Position numbers and translations under genes: made by a program. A DNA stretch of 35,926 nucleotides from Thermoplasmatota archaeon (lineage in GTDB: Archaea > Thermoplasmatota > E2 > DHVEG-1), in contig JALOTN010000011.1 of the NCBI GenBank assembly GCA_025457885.1, forward strand, positions 1 to 35,926. The letters are read 5' to 3'. Below are positions 23,426 to 31,073 of this stretch, piece after piece; position 1 is the stretch's first letter, and every line of letters starts with the position of its first letter. The notes under the pieces are model-generated. The model searched no databases. It saw nothing but the letters and a program-made list of their open reading frames with translations, and was not told the DNA's origin.

Positions 23426-25228
23426 TTACCATCCACCTCCAAGAAGGAACAAGAAAAAAATGAGCAGCAGGAACCCTAAGGCGATCCCTACAATATTATA
23501 ATTCAGATCACCGGTGTGGGTCTTACGGAACTGCGCGGAGAACCATCGTAAACACCGGATGATGTTGCCATAGAAGGCATCAAAACCGTAGCCGTTCCGG
23601 GCGACGATGATGGTTTTTTCTCCAGCGCTGTTCGCTGCATATTGTTTCCGTATCTTGAATAACGCAAGACCGATGAGGAACGCGGCAATCGAGATCCAGA
23701 CGACCGGGGTCTCAAACGTCTCAAGTAGGAATGCACTAAGCGTCAAAGCATGCTCCGAAAGATCAAAGGAATGATACGCTCTGCTGAGGAACCCGACTCC
23801 AAGCCAGGCGACCAGTGTCCCAAAAGCAAGAAGAATCAGCGGAACACTCATCTGCCAGGCCGCCTCATGCGCTGTTTTATCCCGTCTGCTCTCGCCCCAG
23901 AACACCAGATTGATCATTCGAAGGGTGTACGCAGCAGTCAAGATGGCAGTCAGCACCATGAGCAGAAGCGGTAGATAATTACCTGTTTCCCAGGCGGTCG
24001 CAAGAATCATATCCTTACTCCAGAATCCACTAAGAGGAATCAACCCTGCTAAGGATAACCCACCAATCAACATCGCAAGATACGTAATTTTCATATCCTT
24101 CTTCAGTCCACCCATCTGATACATATTCCGAGTACCCACTGAGTGGATCACCGCTCCAGCGCCAAGGAAGAGTAATGCCTTGAAGATCGCATGGCTCATC
24201 AGATGGAATGTTGCTGCAGTAAACCCAGAGACCAATCCTAACGCAAACACCATATACCCTAGTTGACTCACCGTGGAATACGCAAGAACACGTTTCAAAT
24301 CATGCTCCACCAATGCCATGGTCGCAGCAAGAAACGCGGTGATCCCACCAACGACCAGCAGGGCAGTCATCCAGTAAGGGACATCCATGAACAAGGGGAG
24401 TGAACGAGCAAGCAGATACACACCAGCATTGACCATGGTTGCTGCATGAATCAACGCACTAATGGTCGTTGGAGCCTCCATGGCATCCGGAAGCCAGACA
24501 TGCAGCGGCACCTGAGCGGATTTCCCCATAGCCCCCAGCAAGAAACAAAAACCGGCAATCGAGAGCGTCTGCAAGGGGATGCTGGCGACATTCTGAATTA
24601 AGGAATGGATACTGAGCGCCTGCCAGAAATCAACACCAAGCGCAGTCATCGCCCCAGAGGCTAGCACAAAAATCCCGATGAGAAACGCGATATCCCCTAC
24701 CCGTGTGATGACCAATGCCTTAATGCCTGCTTTGGCTGCTTTAGGGTCTTTTGTGTAAAACCCAATCAAAGCATAGGAGCATAACCCTACCGCTTCCCAA
24801 AAGAAATACAGCACCAGTAAGTTATCGACAAACACCAGTCCAATCATCGAGCCAATGAACAACAACACCAAAGCATAATACCTGGTGAGACCTTCCTGAC
24901 CCGCCATGTATTTCACGGAATACAGGAGCACTAAAGACCCGATGCCTCCAGCGACAGCCGCCATCATGACCGACAAGGGGTCGATATAGACGGAAAAGAC
25001 TAATCCGATGGAGGGCGCCCAGGAGACCGTATATGATAAACCCTCAGTCCGTCCGATCCAGATATCGGGGAGCAGCAACAATACAGAGCCTGCAGTACAA
25101 AACCCGATGATCACAGCAAACGCGGTTCGAATCGACTGTCCCACTCGCGCGAGTACGGGCACAAGGGCGGTGCCAACAAACGGGAAAATCAAACAGAGCC
25201 AGACGAGGAGTTCATTGTCCAGGAACAT
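23426..25228 (-). CDS. nuoL: NuoL-like antiporter-type ion-pumping subunit
   Basis: 600-residue distal pump subunit. The family landmarks are YIDPLSVMMAAVAGGIGSLV (seen as DPLSVMM), FFWEAVGLCSYALIGF (helix 5 Glu), MGKSAQVPLHVWLPDAMEAPT (in parts GKSAQVPLHVW and LPDAMEAPT, helix 7 Lys), and LKRVLAYSTVSQLGYM (helix 8 Lys). The C-terminal region NGYGFDAFYGNII and a final hydrophobic helix correspond to the long lateral helix and anchor of NuoL, absent from Mbh-type hydrogenases. It ends LLGGGW, encoded by the next gene's ribosome binding site. Confidence 0.95.
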   Translation of the reverse strand: MFLDNELLVWLCLIFPFVGTALVPVLARVGQSIRTAFAVIIGFCTAGSVLLLLPDIWIGRTEGLSYTVSWAPSIGLVFSVYIDPLSVMMAAVAGGIGSLVLLYSVKYMAGQEGLTRYYALVLLFIGSMIGLVFVDNLLVLYFFWEAVGLCSYALIGFYTKDPKAAKAGIKALVITRVGDIAFLIGIFVLASGAMTALGVDFWQALSIHSLIQNVASIPLQTLSIAGFCFLLGAMGKSAQVPLHVWLPDAMEAPTTISALIHAATMVNAGVYLLARSLPLFMDVPYWMTALLVVGGITAFLAATMALVEHDLKRVLAYSTVSQLGYMVFALGLVSGFTAATFHLMSHAIFKALLFLGAGAVIHSVGTRNMYQMGGLKKDMKITYLAMLIGGLSLAGLIPLSGFWSKDMILATAWETGNYLPLLLMVLTAILTAAYTLRMINLVFWGESRRDKTAHEAAWQMSVPLILLAFGTLVAWLGVGFLSRAYHSFDLSEHALTLSAFLLETFETPVVWISIAAFLIGLALFKIRKQYAANSAGEKTIIVARNGYGFDAFYGNIIRCLRWFSAQFRKTHTGDLNYNIVGIALGFLLLIFFLFLLGGGW

Positions 25229-25231
25229 TCT

Positions 25232-25519
25232 TTACCCCCACAACCGTTTCAACGCCTCAAAATCAAGACGTCCCGTGTGTTTATAGACATTCACCGCCAT
25301 AGAAAGAAGAACCGCAGCAATAATAGCGTCAATCACAATGATAAGTACGACTGCGACCTGCGCGGTTGCTCCACCCGCGACCAGGAAGCTTAACGAACCT
25401 CCTTTCACCATGATACTAATACCGATCGCACTTTTAATGATACTTTTCTTGGTAAGAATACAATACAATCCCAGGAAAAGAAATACCACTGCAAAAGCCA
25501 GATACATCTCTATTCCCAT
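25232..25519 (-). CDS. nuoK: NuoK/MrpC-like membrane subunit
   Basis: 95-residue protein with three membrane helices. The ATG at 25519 is chosen because GGAGGTG lies seven or so bases upstream and because residues before it would be a poor Trp/Cys-rich extension. In helix 2 the Glu of bacterial NuoK is not present (IGISIMVKGGSLSFL), and in helix 3 the acidic residue is Asp (VLIIVIDAIIAAVLL). The tail VNVYKHTGRLDFEALKRL resembles MrpC/MbhG. It is thus intermediate between NuoK and the Mrp-type subunit. It overlaps the upstream gene by ten bases. Confidence 0.85.
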   Translation of the reverse strand: MGIEMYLAFAVVFLFLGLYCILTKKSIIKSAIGISIMVKGGSLSFLVAGGATAQVAVVLIIVIDAIIAAVLLSMAVNVYKHTGRLDFEALKRLWG

Positions 25520-25743
25520 CGCCAGCCACCTCCAAGTAACACTAAGATTCCAGCACCACCAGCAAACAAAATAAATGAGACGATAAGAATAGTCGCCCCC
25601 CAGGTCCCCCAAAGCGCTTGACTAAAAGACTCTGTGGGAGTAACCGGGGTGGGCACCTCCTGAAACACCTGGAAAAAGACAAAGAGAAGCCCTAAGAAAA
25701 AAACAAAAGAAAAACCATACGTCACCAGTGTTTTCGCTTTCAT
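25510..25743 (-). CDS. second NuoJ/MbhE-like membrane subunit
   Basis: 77-residue protein with two hydrophobic helices (residues about 8-27 and 50-70) separated by a short polar loop rich in Pro and Thr. Position and topology match the C-terminal half of NuoJ, which in Fpo and Mbh complexes is a separate gene (FpoJ second part, MbhE). It starts within the stop of the MbhD-like gene (ATGA) and ends LLGGGWRWE, where the Gly codons form the nuoK ribosome binding site. Assignment rests on context. Confidence 0.7.
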   Translation of the reverse strand: MKAKTLVTYGFSFVFFLGLLFVFFQVFQEVPTPVTPTESFSQALWGTWGATILIVSFILFAGGAGILVLLGGGWRWE

Positions 25744-25997
25744 TGTGCTTCCTCCTTATCTATCATGCTAATCGCAGAAAGCAACAAAATAGTCACCAGA
25801 CCAGCTGCTACACTGAGCTCAAAGACCGCGGCATACGGAGCATCCAGGATGTAAAAAACAGATGCTAGCAGGGCACTGCCAATCCCCAATGCGATAGCTG
25901 CCTTGACTAGTTCCTTTAGCTCGATGGCGATGACGAGGAACACCGTGGTCGCCAGTAAAATAATCATCCCGATAACCGGATCAATCTGAATAGACAT
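25740..25997 (-). CDS. first NuoJ/MbhD-like membrane subunit
   Basis: 85-residue protein with three membrane helices. ELKELVKAAIALGIGSALLA and FELSVAAGLVTILLL match the MbhD/MrpA C-terminal domain that corresponds to the N-terminal half of NuoJ, including the conserved Lys and Glu. It is the first gene of the operon. The ATG at 25997 is favoured over a TTG at 26003, with GGAG about ten bases upstream. Confidence 0.78.
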   Translation of the reverse strand: MSIQIDPVIGMIILLATTVFLVIAIELKELVKAAIALGIGSALLASVFYILDAPYAAVFELSVAAGLVTILLLSAISMIDKEEAQ

Positions 25998-26057
25998 TTT
26001 CAACGTACTCCTTTTCCCACTATGGATTAATCGGGGGGGTACATCATCTCATATTAG

Positions 26058-26067
26058 ATAAATTTAT
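26058..26067 (-). promoter_or_regulatory. TATA box of the hydrogenase operon
   Basis: ATAAATTTAT lies about 65 bases before the first ATG of the operon. The transcript would begin near 26036 and have a leader of about 40 bases. No other good promoter was seen between the twelve genes. Confidence 0.45.
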
Positions 26068-26123
26068 TGAAAAAACATGTGGAGAGAACCTTGAAATTCT
26101 TCAAAGGAAAATAATTAAAAAAA

Positions 26124-26165
26124 ATATGCTAAAAAAAAATTCAAAACAAAAAAAAAGAAAAAAAA
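26124..26165 (-). terminator. oligo-T terminator after the four-helix membrane protein gene
   Basis: The minus strand carries three long T runs here (seen as A runs on the + strand), within 55 bases after the stop codon at 26177. No hairpin; typical archaeal T-tract termination. Confidence 0.6.
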
Positions 26166-26176
26166 TGGAGGAAGGT

Positions 26177-26584
26177 TTATTCGTCTTTGCCGATGTCCCA
26201 GATGGCTTTAATGGCTAAGATGCCGACCGCTGGGGCGATGAAGATAGCCAAGGCTTGGGAGACTCCTCTAAACAAGGACCCAATCCATGGGTCAATACTG
26301 AAACCCTGGAAGGTTCCATACATGACGAGTAACGCAATACCTGCCATGAGAAACGCGGGTATCTCAGATTTGGTGATTGTTCCTTTCCCTAGCATTGCCA
26401 ATAACCCAACAATAGCACCCAGTATCGCTAAAATCCAAGCGATCCATCCACCCATATCAGTGGTGAAGACCGGTTGTTCGTTTTGTTCAAGGGTGTAGGC
26501 TTGCCAGAGACCAACTAATAACGCTATTAGTGCTCCTATGATAAAGGCCCATATTGCTACTTTACCCATCATATCTTTTGCCAT
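26177..26584 (-). CDS. four-helix membrane protein of unknown function
   Basis: 135-residue hydrophobic protein with four membrane helices at about residues 8-30, 46-65, 78-95 and 107-128. Gly and Ala-rich helices, a short Lys/Glu-rich tail (WDIGKDE), no Cys and no recognisable catalytic motif. I do not recognise the family, although such small four-helix proteins are common in archaea. It has its own TATA box and T-tract terminator, so it is a single-gene unit, separate from the hydrogenase operon downstream. Confidence 0.8.
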   Translation of the reverse strand: MAKDMMGKVAIWAFIIGALIALLVGLWQAYTLEQNEQPVFTTDMGGWIAWILAILGAIVGLLAMLGKGTITKSEIPAFLMAGIALLVMYGTFQGFSIDPWIGSLFRGVSQALAIFIAPAVGILAIKAIWDIGKDE

Positions 26585-26649
26585 ATTTCATACTCTCCTC
26601 TAACGTTTTTCTTCTAACGATTTAGTTAAATGGTAGCAACAACATGCTT

Positions 26650-26660
26650 CTATTTAAAAA
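26650..26660 (-). promoter_or_regulatory. TATA box of the four-helix membrane protein gene
   Basis: TTTTTAAATAG on the minus strand, 66-76 bases before the ATG at 26584; a GGAGAG ribosome binding motif lies shortly before the start. Confidence 0.45.
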
Positions 26661-26689
26661 CTTCGATATTTTCAACAGGAGGAAAATAA

Positions 26690-26703
26690 GGAGAAAAAAA
26701 AGA
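26690..26703 (-). terminator. oligo-T terminator after ndk
   Basis: A run of eight T residues on the minus strand (A run 26694-26701) begins 12 bases after the ndk stop. Confidence 0.45.
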
Positions 26704-26712
26704 AGAAGAGTG

Positions 26713-27168
26713 TTACTCGGTGAGCCATCCTTCATCGATGCGCTGATAGGATGCAATCTCTGCGGGTGTGAACCAGAGGTTCATCTCAAAAGCCGCAGTG
26801 TCTTTCCCATCAGAAGCATGAATAATGTTCCGCCCGATGAACTGTCCATAGTCACCCCGGATCGTCCCCATCGCTGCTTTTTGCGGATCAGTCGCTCCGG
26901 TCATCGCTCGGACCATCTCAATGACATTGACTCCCTCCAATATCATGGCTACTACAGGTGAAGAGGTAATGTATTGAACGGTTGGTTCAAAGAATGGTTT
27001 TCCTTTATGGACCCCGTAATGTTTTTCCGCAAGTTTCCGGTCAACCGAGACAAGCTTCATAGCTACAATTTTGATTCCTTTCTTTTCAAATCGACTCAGG
27101 ATTTCCCCAACAAAACCTCGTTGGACTGCATCTGGTTTTATCATCGCAAACGTTCGTTCTTTTTGCAT
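26713..27168 (-). CDS. ndk: nucleoside diphosphate kinase
   Basis: 151-residue enzyme that moves the gamma phosphate between nucleotides by a phospho-His intermediate. The start ERTFAMIKPDAVQRG, the Kpn loop region VRAMTGATDPQKAAMGTIRGD (in parts MTGATDP and GTIRGDYG) and the catalytic His in NIIHASDG are all normal, as is the length. AAGGTGA at 27176-27182 supports the ATG at 27168. Confidence 0.97.
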   Translation of the reverse strand: MQKERTFAMIKPDAVQRGFVGEILSRFEKKGIKIVAMKLVSVDRKLAEKHYGVHKGKPFFEPTVQYITSSPVVAMILEGVNVIEMVRAMTGATDPQKAAMGTIRGDYGQFIGRNIIHASDGKDTAAFEMNLWFTPAEIASYQRIDEGWLTE

Positions 27169-27175
27169 ACTGATT

Positions 27176-27215
27176 TCACCTTTTTTTAAAAAGAGGGATA
27201 GATGTATAGCTTAAA
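27176..27215 (-). promoter_or_regulatory. ndk promoter and ribosome binding site
   Basis: TTTAAGCTATA (27205-27215) is a TATA-like element whose expected transcript start is near 27184. AAGGTGA (27176-27182) is seven bases before the start codon. Confidence 0.4.
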
Positions 27216-27225
27216 GAACTACCGA

Positions 27226-27978
27226 TTACATCCAAAAAGACTGTCCAAAGAAATACAGTGTAAGACTCGTGATATTGATAAGGGTATGGGCAAAGATTGC
27301 GGAGTACAGGTTTTTGGTTTTATACACAACGATAGAAAGTAAGACACCAAGGATAACGGCGATGATCGCCGCATATGCATACGTATACGAGAGATGGGAG
27401 ATGCCAAACAACACAGAGGTTGTTATGATGGCGAGAATCGGTCCTGCTTTCTTCAAAATCTTTTCAAAAAGGAAACCTCTGAAGAAGAATTCTTCGCAGA
27501 AAGGTTGAACCGTGACCAGGATGTAGAGGGAGGAAATCGAGAAGAGTTGTTGAAGATCCGGGATGTTGCTAAACGTACTAGGGTCTGTTTTTGTGATATA
27601 CATATAGAGCAAACCAAGACCCATGGTGAGTGCAAACGCGATGATGACAGTGATGAACCCCCAGAGCAGGGCATCAGATAGACCATCTCGTTTAAGTTGG
27701 AGTCGACCAAACATCTCTTTTAAGGTAAGCCGGTTGACGACCTTATACCAGATCAACGGCACACCGATAAGACCGATAAAGACGAATAAGAATTGAGTGA
27801 AAAGTAATGAAATTTCGATACTCATTCGTTGAACGGGGGTCATCGAAGGAGAGTAAATTGAAGGCATCTCTGTGTTAAAAAAAAGTGATACCAGAGGGTA
27901 CCCGATGAACAACGCTAATGATCCCAAAACGCCTAGAAGTGCTATGACGTGCATCGGTTTCTTAACAGTAAATTCCAT
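27226..27978 (-). CDS. CPBP family intramembrane metalloprotease
   Basis: 250-residue membrane protein with about seven to eight helices of the CAAX-protease and bacteriocin-processing (CPBP/Abi) family. The catalytic motifs are CEEFFFRG (Glu162, Glu163, Arg167), FGISHL, and the C-terminal FAHTLINI with the metal-binding His and the conserved Asn. In bacteria and archaea the substrates of this family are mostly unknown; prenylated proteins, peptides and signal-peptide remnants have been proposed. It is a single-gene unit between ndk and the C25 protease gene. Confidence 0.92.
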   Translation of the reverse strand: MEFTVKKPMHVIALLGVLGSLALFIGYPLVSLFFNTEMPSIYSPSMTPVQRMSIEISLLFTQFLFVFIGLIGVPLIWYKVVNRLTLKEMFGRLQLKRDGLSDALLWGFITVIIAFALTMGLGLLYMYITKTDPSTFSNIPDLQQLFSISSLYILVTVQPFCEEFFFRGFLFEKILKKAGPILAIITTSVLFGISHLSYTYAYAAIIAVILGVLLSIVVYKTKNLYSAIFAHTLINITSLTLYFFGQSFWM

Positions 27979-28000
27979 CGTGTGGGAAGAACAAACAAAA

Positions 28001-28010
28001 GTACATAAAC
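28001..28010 (-). promoter_or_regulatory. TATA box of the CPBP protease gene
   Basis: GTTTATGTAC is centred 27 bases before the ATG at 27978, which again predicts a leaderless transcript; no Shine-Dalgarno motif is present. Confidence 0.4.
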
Positions 28011-28055
28011 ATTCGTATCTTATGAGTCAACATTATACATTATCTCATTTTTCAA

Positions 28056-28067
28056 AGAAAAAAAAGA
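28056..28067 (-). terminator. oligo-T terminator after the C25 protease gene
   Basis: A TTCTTTTTTTTC run on the minus strand lies about ten bases after the stop at 28077. Confidence 0.45.
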
Positions 28068-28076
28068 ATGGTGGGG

Positions 28077-30692
28077 TTAGTATCCCAAGAAATGTCTAAG
28101 AACCGGAAAAACAAAGGGAAACAACTGGAAAAATCTTTCCAGGAGATGCGACAACGGACTCTGATACCCCAATGGCATGGTCACTGATAAAGGATCAGAC
28201 CAAGATCCTTCATTCCCATGGATGTCCTTTGCTTTTACTTTGATGGAATAGGTCCCTTTCACCGTCCATGTATGAGATGTGCTGATGGTTTGTCCAGATG
28301 GATAGTAATTGCCGTTGTTATCATCCCATTGGTCGACCGTCCCATCACCATTCCAATCCCAACCATACGCGACAGGATATACTTCAGGATCAGTTGTGCT
28401 CGTAGTATAGGAATAAGGTGTGCCGGGTTTCCCTGTCGATGGACCAGATGGTCTGGAGGGTTTTAATGGTGGTTGATTTTGTGTGATAAGAACGGTGAGT
28501 GGCAGTGAAAATGTGCTCTGTTTCCCATAGATATCCTGGGCTTTGACTTGAATAGTATACGTTCCTGCGGTCGAGAACACATGGGTAATGCTTGCTTGTT
28601 GCCCCGAGGTGTAATAATTCCCGTTGTTGTTATCCCATTGGTCGACAGTCCCATCACCATTCCAGTCCCAACCGTATTGTAGTTTGTCCCCTGTGGGGTC
28701 ACTGGCACTGGTTGAATAGGGATAGGAAATGCCGACAATTCCGCTGGTTGGTCCTGTTGGTTGAACCGGTCTTCCAGGTGCAAGGTTCATCCCCATTGAA
28801 GGATCACCATACAGATTGAAATTGTACATATTCGCATGATCCTGCCAAGCGTTCCATGGATAGGTGTTATAGACATACTGTTTTGAATGATATAGGGCAG
28901 AACCACAGTCTTCATTTTTATTAATGATCCTATCAGTGAAATCATAGCAGATTGTCCCATGTCCACCATGAGATGGTTGTGTCCAGCCCAGACTCCCCCA
29001 TGAGATCCTTGTTGCTCCTATGAAAGCAGAGGCTCCACTCACAAGAAGTGAGATTCCTAGATTATTGGAGGTCTCTGGGCGAGAGACAAAACAGCTTGCT
29101 GCAAAAACAATGGGTGGTTTAGCGTTGTTCAGACCTCCATTATCGGAGTATTGAATCATGATAGGCCATATGAATTCACCAGGGTTTTCTGGATAGCCGT
29201 TTCCATTATCGGTGTTCCATACTTTTTTGTCTGCTGATGTTGGTTGACCATGTGCAGCCCAGTTGATGATACCCCAACCAGTCGTACTACCCCACTGGGT
29301 GGTTACATTTGCATTACTTAATCCCATTGTACAGGTATAAGGACAAGGACCTAAGCCTTGTTTTTCATACATTGTGGTAATAGAAAAACCACTCAGAAGG
29401 TTGTTTTTGCATTTCTCCATGACTTCAGCGCCATCCCATCGTGGATTACCGCTATTATCCTCGTTTGCATATTGATATACAGCTCCAAGCAGCATCGCAT
29501 TTTTCTTCCAACCTGTGTAAGCGGTCTGTTCGAATTGTTGTATCTTATTAGCTATGCTAAGAACTGCAGAAGATCCATCGGTGGGGATCCGCCCTACGAA
29601 TACTTCCGGGGTGAAATCCATAGCATCCTGTCCTCGTTCACCATAGAAGCTATCTCCATCGGAATCCCAGTTCCCTGTGAGATCTGCATAGTAGTAATCG
29701 GTTGGGATGTCATGGGTGCCGTCCGGTGCATGATTTGAGGGATCAGGGTAGCAAATTCTCATTGGTATTGATGTGTGAGTGCCGACTATCAGGACGTATT
29801 TAATTCCCCAAGTAGCGTAATTTGCTATTAAAAAATCTCGTATGCTTTTTTGGGTATCGGAGGCAGGGTAGTTTGCAAGGATCCAGGTTAATGTGACGAT
29901 GTTGACAGTAAAACCGGTGGTGGTTTTCCAATTGAGAAAACCAGTTAATGTTGTGACAAGGGAAGTTGTAGTAATGATAACGTAGTCATAGGTTTGTTTG
30001 GGTGTTTCTGATGTGTGATAATAGTGAACGATATTTTCGTAGTTATGGATTATCTTGGCAGCGAGAGGGTCAAAGGCAGTGTCTGAGAGTTGGGTATCGG
30101 AGAGTTTTTCAGAAACAGTGTAATGGATTCGAAGTGTGATTCGTTGATGGAGGAAAAGAGTCCCAGTGCTTAGGTCATAGGTCATTGGTGAGAAGCGGAT
30201 TAGTGCTAGTGAATATTTTCTCATGTGGCTCATCCCTAGATATTCGTATATCGCGGGGGGATATGGTGATACTGAGGAATCGATGTTTTTGTTTTCTTCT
30301 TCAGATGTTTTTTCATCGTTACTGAGTGATGGAGCCAACTGAATTTGATATGATCCTGGGAGTTCCGTGGTTTTTATGGTGATCAACTCGATTGATCGAG
30401 CAACACATCCTGGAGGAAGACCGATGAAGAAGGTCTTTGTTGGAAGCATGGGTTGACTGGATTGTAGTAAATTTCCATAATCTGTCATGGAGATTTCTGA
30501 AAAACCTGATGCAGGGGTATTGATGGTATACTCTGTTGCAGCGAGCGTCACATCAAAAAAACTATTGTGTATGATGTTTTTATTCTCTAATATCGTGACA
30601 TTATCTTCATTGGTTTGGTCGTTTGAAGATATTGGGATGGCTCCAAGGAGAAGAAGCATACTTATCAGACTACAAATTATTGTTTTTTTCAT
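28077..30692 (-). CDS. secreted C25 (gingipain-like) cysteine protease with two PKD-like domains
   Basis: 871-residue exported protein. A signal peptide covers residues 1-23, then a propeptide-like region to about 230. The C25 domain begins at YDYVIITTTSL; the catalytic His481 is in INWAAHGQP and Cys534 in VFAASCFVSRPET, the order and spacing expected for gingipains. SIPTDYYYADL-type segments are present as PTDYYYADLTGNWD. Two PKD-like domains follow, each starting near YGWDWNGDGTVDQWD, a loop that also resembles a Ca2+-binding site. The protein ends with a hydrophobic, basic segment (FPVLRHFLGY) that could be an anchoring or sorting tail. Likely role: extracellular breakdown of protein. GGAGGA (30700-30705) and a strong TATA box upstream fix the start. 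Confidence 0.92.
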   Translation of the reverse strand: MKKTIICSLISMLLLLGAIPISSNDQTNEDNVTILENKNIIHNSFFDVTLAATEYTINTPASGFSEISMTDYGNLLQSSQPMLPTKTFFIGLPPGCVARSIELITIKTTELPGSYQIQLAPSLSNDEKTSEEENKNIDSSVSPYPPAIYEYLGMSHMRKYSLALIRFSPMTYDLSTGTLFLHQRITLRIHYTVSEKLSDTQLSDTAFDPLAAKIIHNYENIVHYYHTSETPKQTYDYVIITTTSLVTTLTGFLNWKTTTGFTVNIVTLTWILANYPASDTQKSIRDFLIANYATWGIKYVLIVGTHTSIPMRICYPDPSNHAPDGTHDIPTDYYYADLTGNWDSDGDSFYGERGQDAMDFTPEVFVGRIPTDGSSAVLSIANKIQQFEQTAYTGWKKNAMLLGAVYQYANEDNSGNPRWDGAEVMEKCKNNLLSGFSITTMYEKQGLGPCPYTCTMGLSNANVTTQWGSTTGWGIINWAAHGQPTSADKKVWNTDNGNGYPENPGEFIWPIMIQYSDNGGLNNAKPPIVFAASCFVSRPETSNNLGISLLVSGASAFIGATRISWGSLGWTQPSHGGHGTICYDFTDRIINKNEDCGSALYHSKQYVYNTYPWNAWQDHANMYNFNLYGDPSMGMNLAPGRPVQPTGPTSGIVGISYPYSTSASDPTGDKLQYGWDWNGDGTVDQWDNNNGNYYTSGQQASITHVFSTAGTYTIQVKAQDIYGKQSTFSLPLTVLITQNQPPLKPSRPSGPSTGKPGTPYSYTTSTTDPEVYPVAYGWDWNGDGTVDQWDDNNGNYYPSGQTISTSHTWTVKGTYSIKVKAKDIHGNEGSWSDPLSVTMPLGYQSPLSHLLERFFQLFPFVFPVLRHFLGY
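28317..28685 (-). repeat. duplicated PKD-loop coding cassette
   Basis: About 50 bases at 28317-28368 recur at 28637-28683 with only a few mismatches; both encode GWDWNGDGTVDQWD followed by NNGNYY and SGQ. The copies are 320 bases apart, the length of one PKD domain, so they mark a recent or converted domain duplication. Confidence 0.75.
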
Positions 30693-30699
30693 AACTTAT

Positions 30700-30738
30700 T
30701 CCTCCATTTGATAAGCTAACGCATATCACATATATAAA
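30700..30738 (-). promoter_or_regulatory. C25 protease promoter and ribosome binding site
   Basis: TTTATATA (30731-30738) is the best TATA box in the window. Its expected transcript start is near 30708, leaving a leader of about 15 bases that contains GGAGGA at 30700-30705. Confidence 0.6.
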
Positions 30739-30901
30739 TTTATACTAAAATCTGTTATAAAATTGAAGTAAAAAGTGAAAGAATATTTGCATTTTCTAAT
30801 AAAAAATAAGACTGAATAAAATGGTCAATGGAAAAAAGAAATAGTACGACTTGATACTTTTTTATTCAATAAGGAAAGGGAACGTGTATCGTTCATAAAT
30901 A

Positions 30902-30911
30902 TTTTTAAATA
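30902..30911 (+). promoter_or_regulatory. TATA (box A) element of tRNA-Pro
   Basis: TTTTTAAATA is centred about 31 bases before the first base of the tRNA, the usual place for an archaeal stable-RNA promoter. Confidence 0.6.
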
Positions 30912-30937
30912 GCATTTGCTGTTTCACCGTGTATGCT

Positions 30938-31012
30938 GGGCCTGTAGGGTAGCTTGGTCCATCCTTTTAGCTTTGGGAGCTAGAGACTCCGATTCAAATT
31001 CGGACAGGCCCA
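30938..31012 (+). tRNA. tRNA-Pro (anticodon UGG)
   Basis: The full cloverleaf can be drawn by hand. The acceptor arm GGGCCTG pairs with CAGGCCC, the D stem is GGGT/ATCC, and the anticodon stem TTAGC/GCTAG holds the loop TTTGGGA with anticodon TGG. The variable loop is AGAC, and the T stem TCCGA/TCGGA holds the loop TTCAAAT. The discriminator base is A at 31012, no CCA is encoded, and there is no intron. It is the only + strand gene in the otherwise minus-strand right half. Confidence 0.95.
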
Positions 31013-31073
31013 CTTCCCTTTCTTAGAGGATACAGGGAACCTTTTAGGTGTTTTGCAGGAGGTTTACATGGAC

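Noticed and set aside
25520..25612. 31-residue N-terminal extension of the NuoK-like protein
   Set aside because: The extension is Trp- and Cys-rich, is encoded inside the upstream gene in another frame, and lies before a good ribosome binding site for the ATG at 25519.
17760..25997. Reading the operon as an F420H2 dehydrogenase (Fpo) or NADH complex I
   Set aside because: The NuoD-like protein keeps all four NiFe-site Cys, the NuoB-like protein has the hydrogenase CxxC motif instead of tandem Cys, a HycI protease is cotranscribed, and no F420 or NADH input subunits are present.
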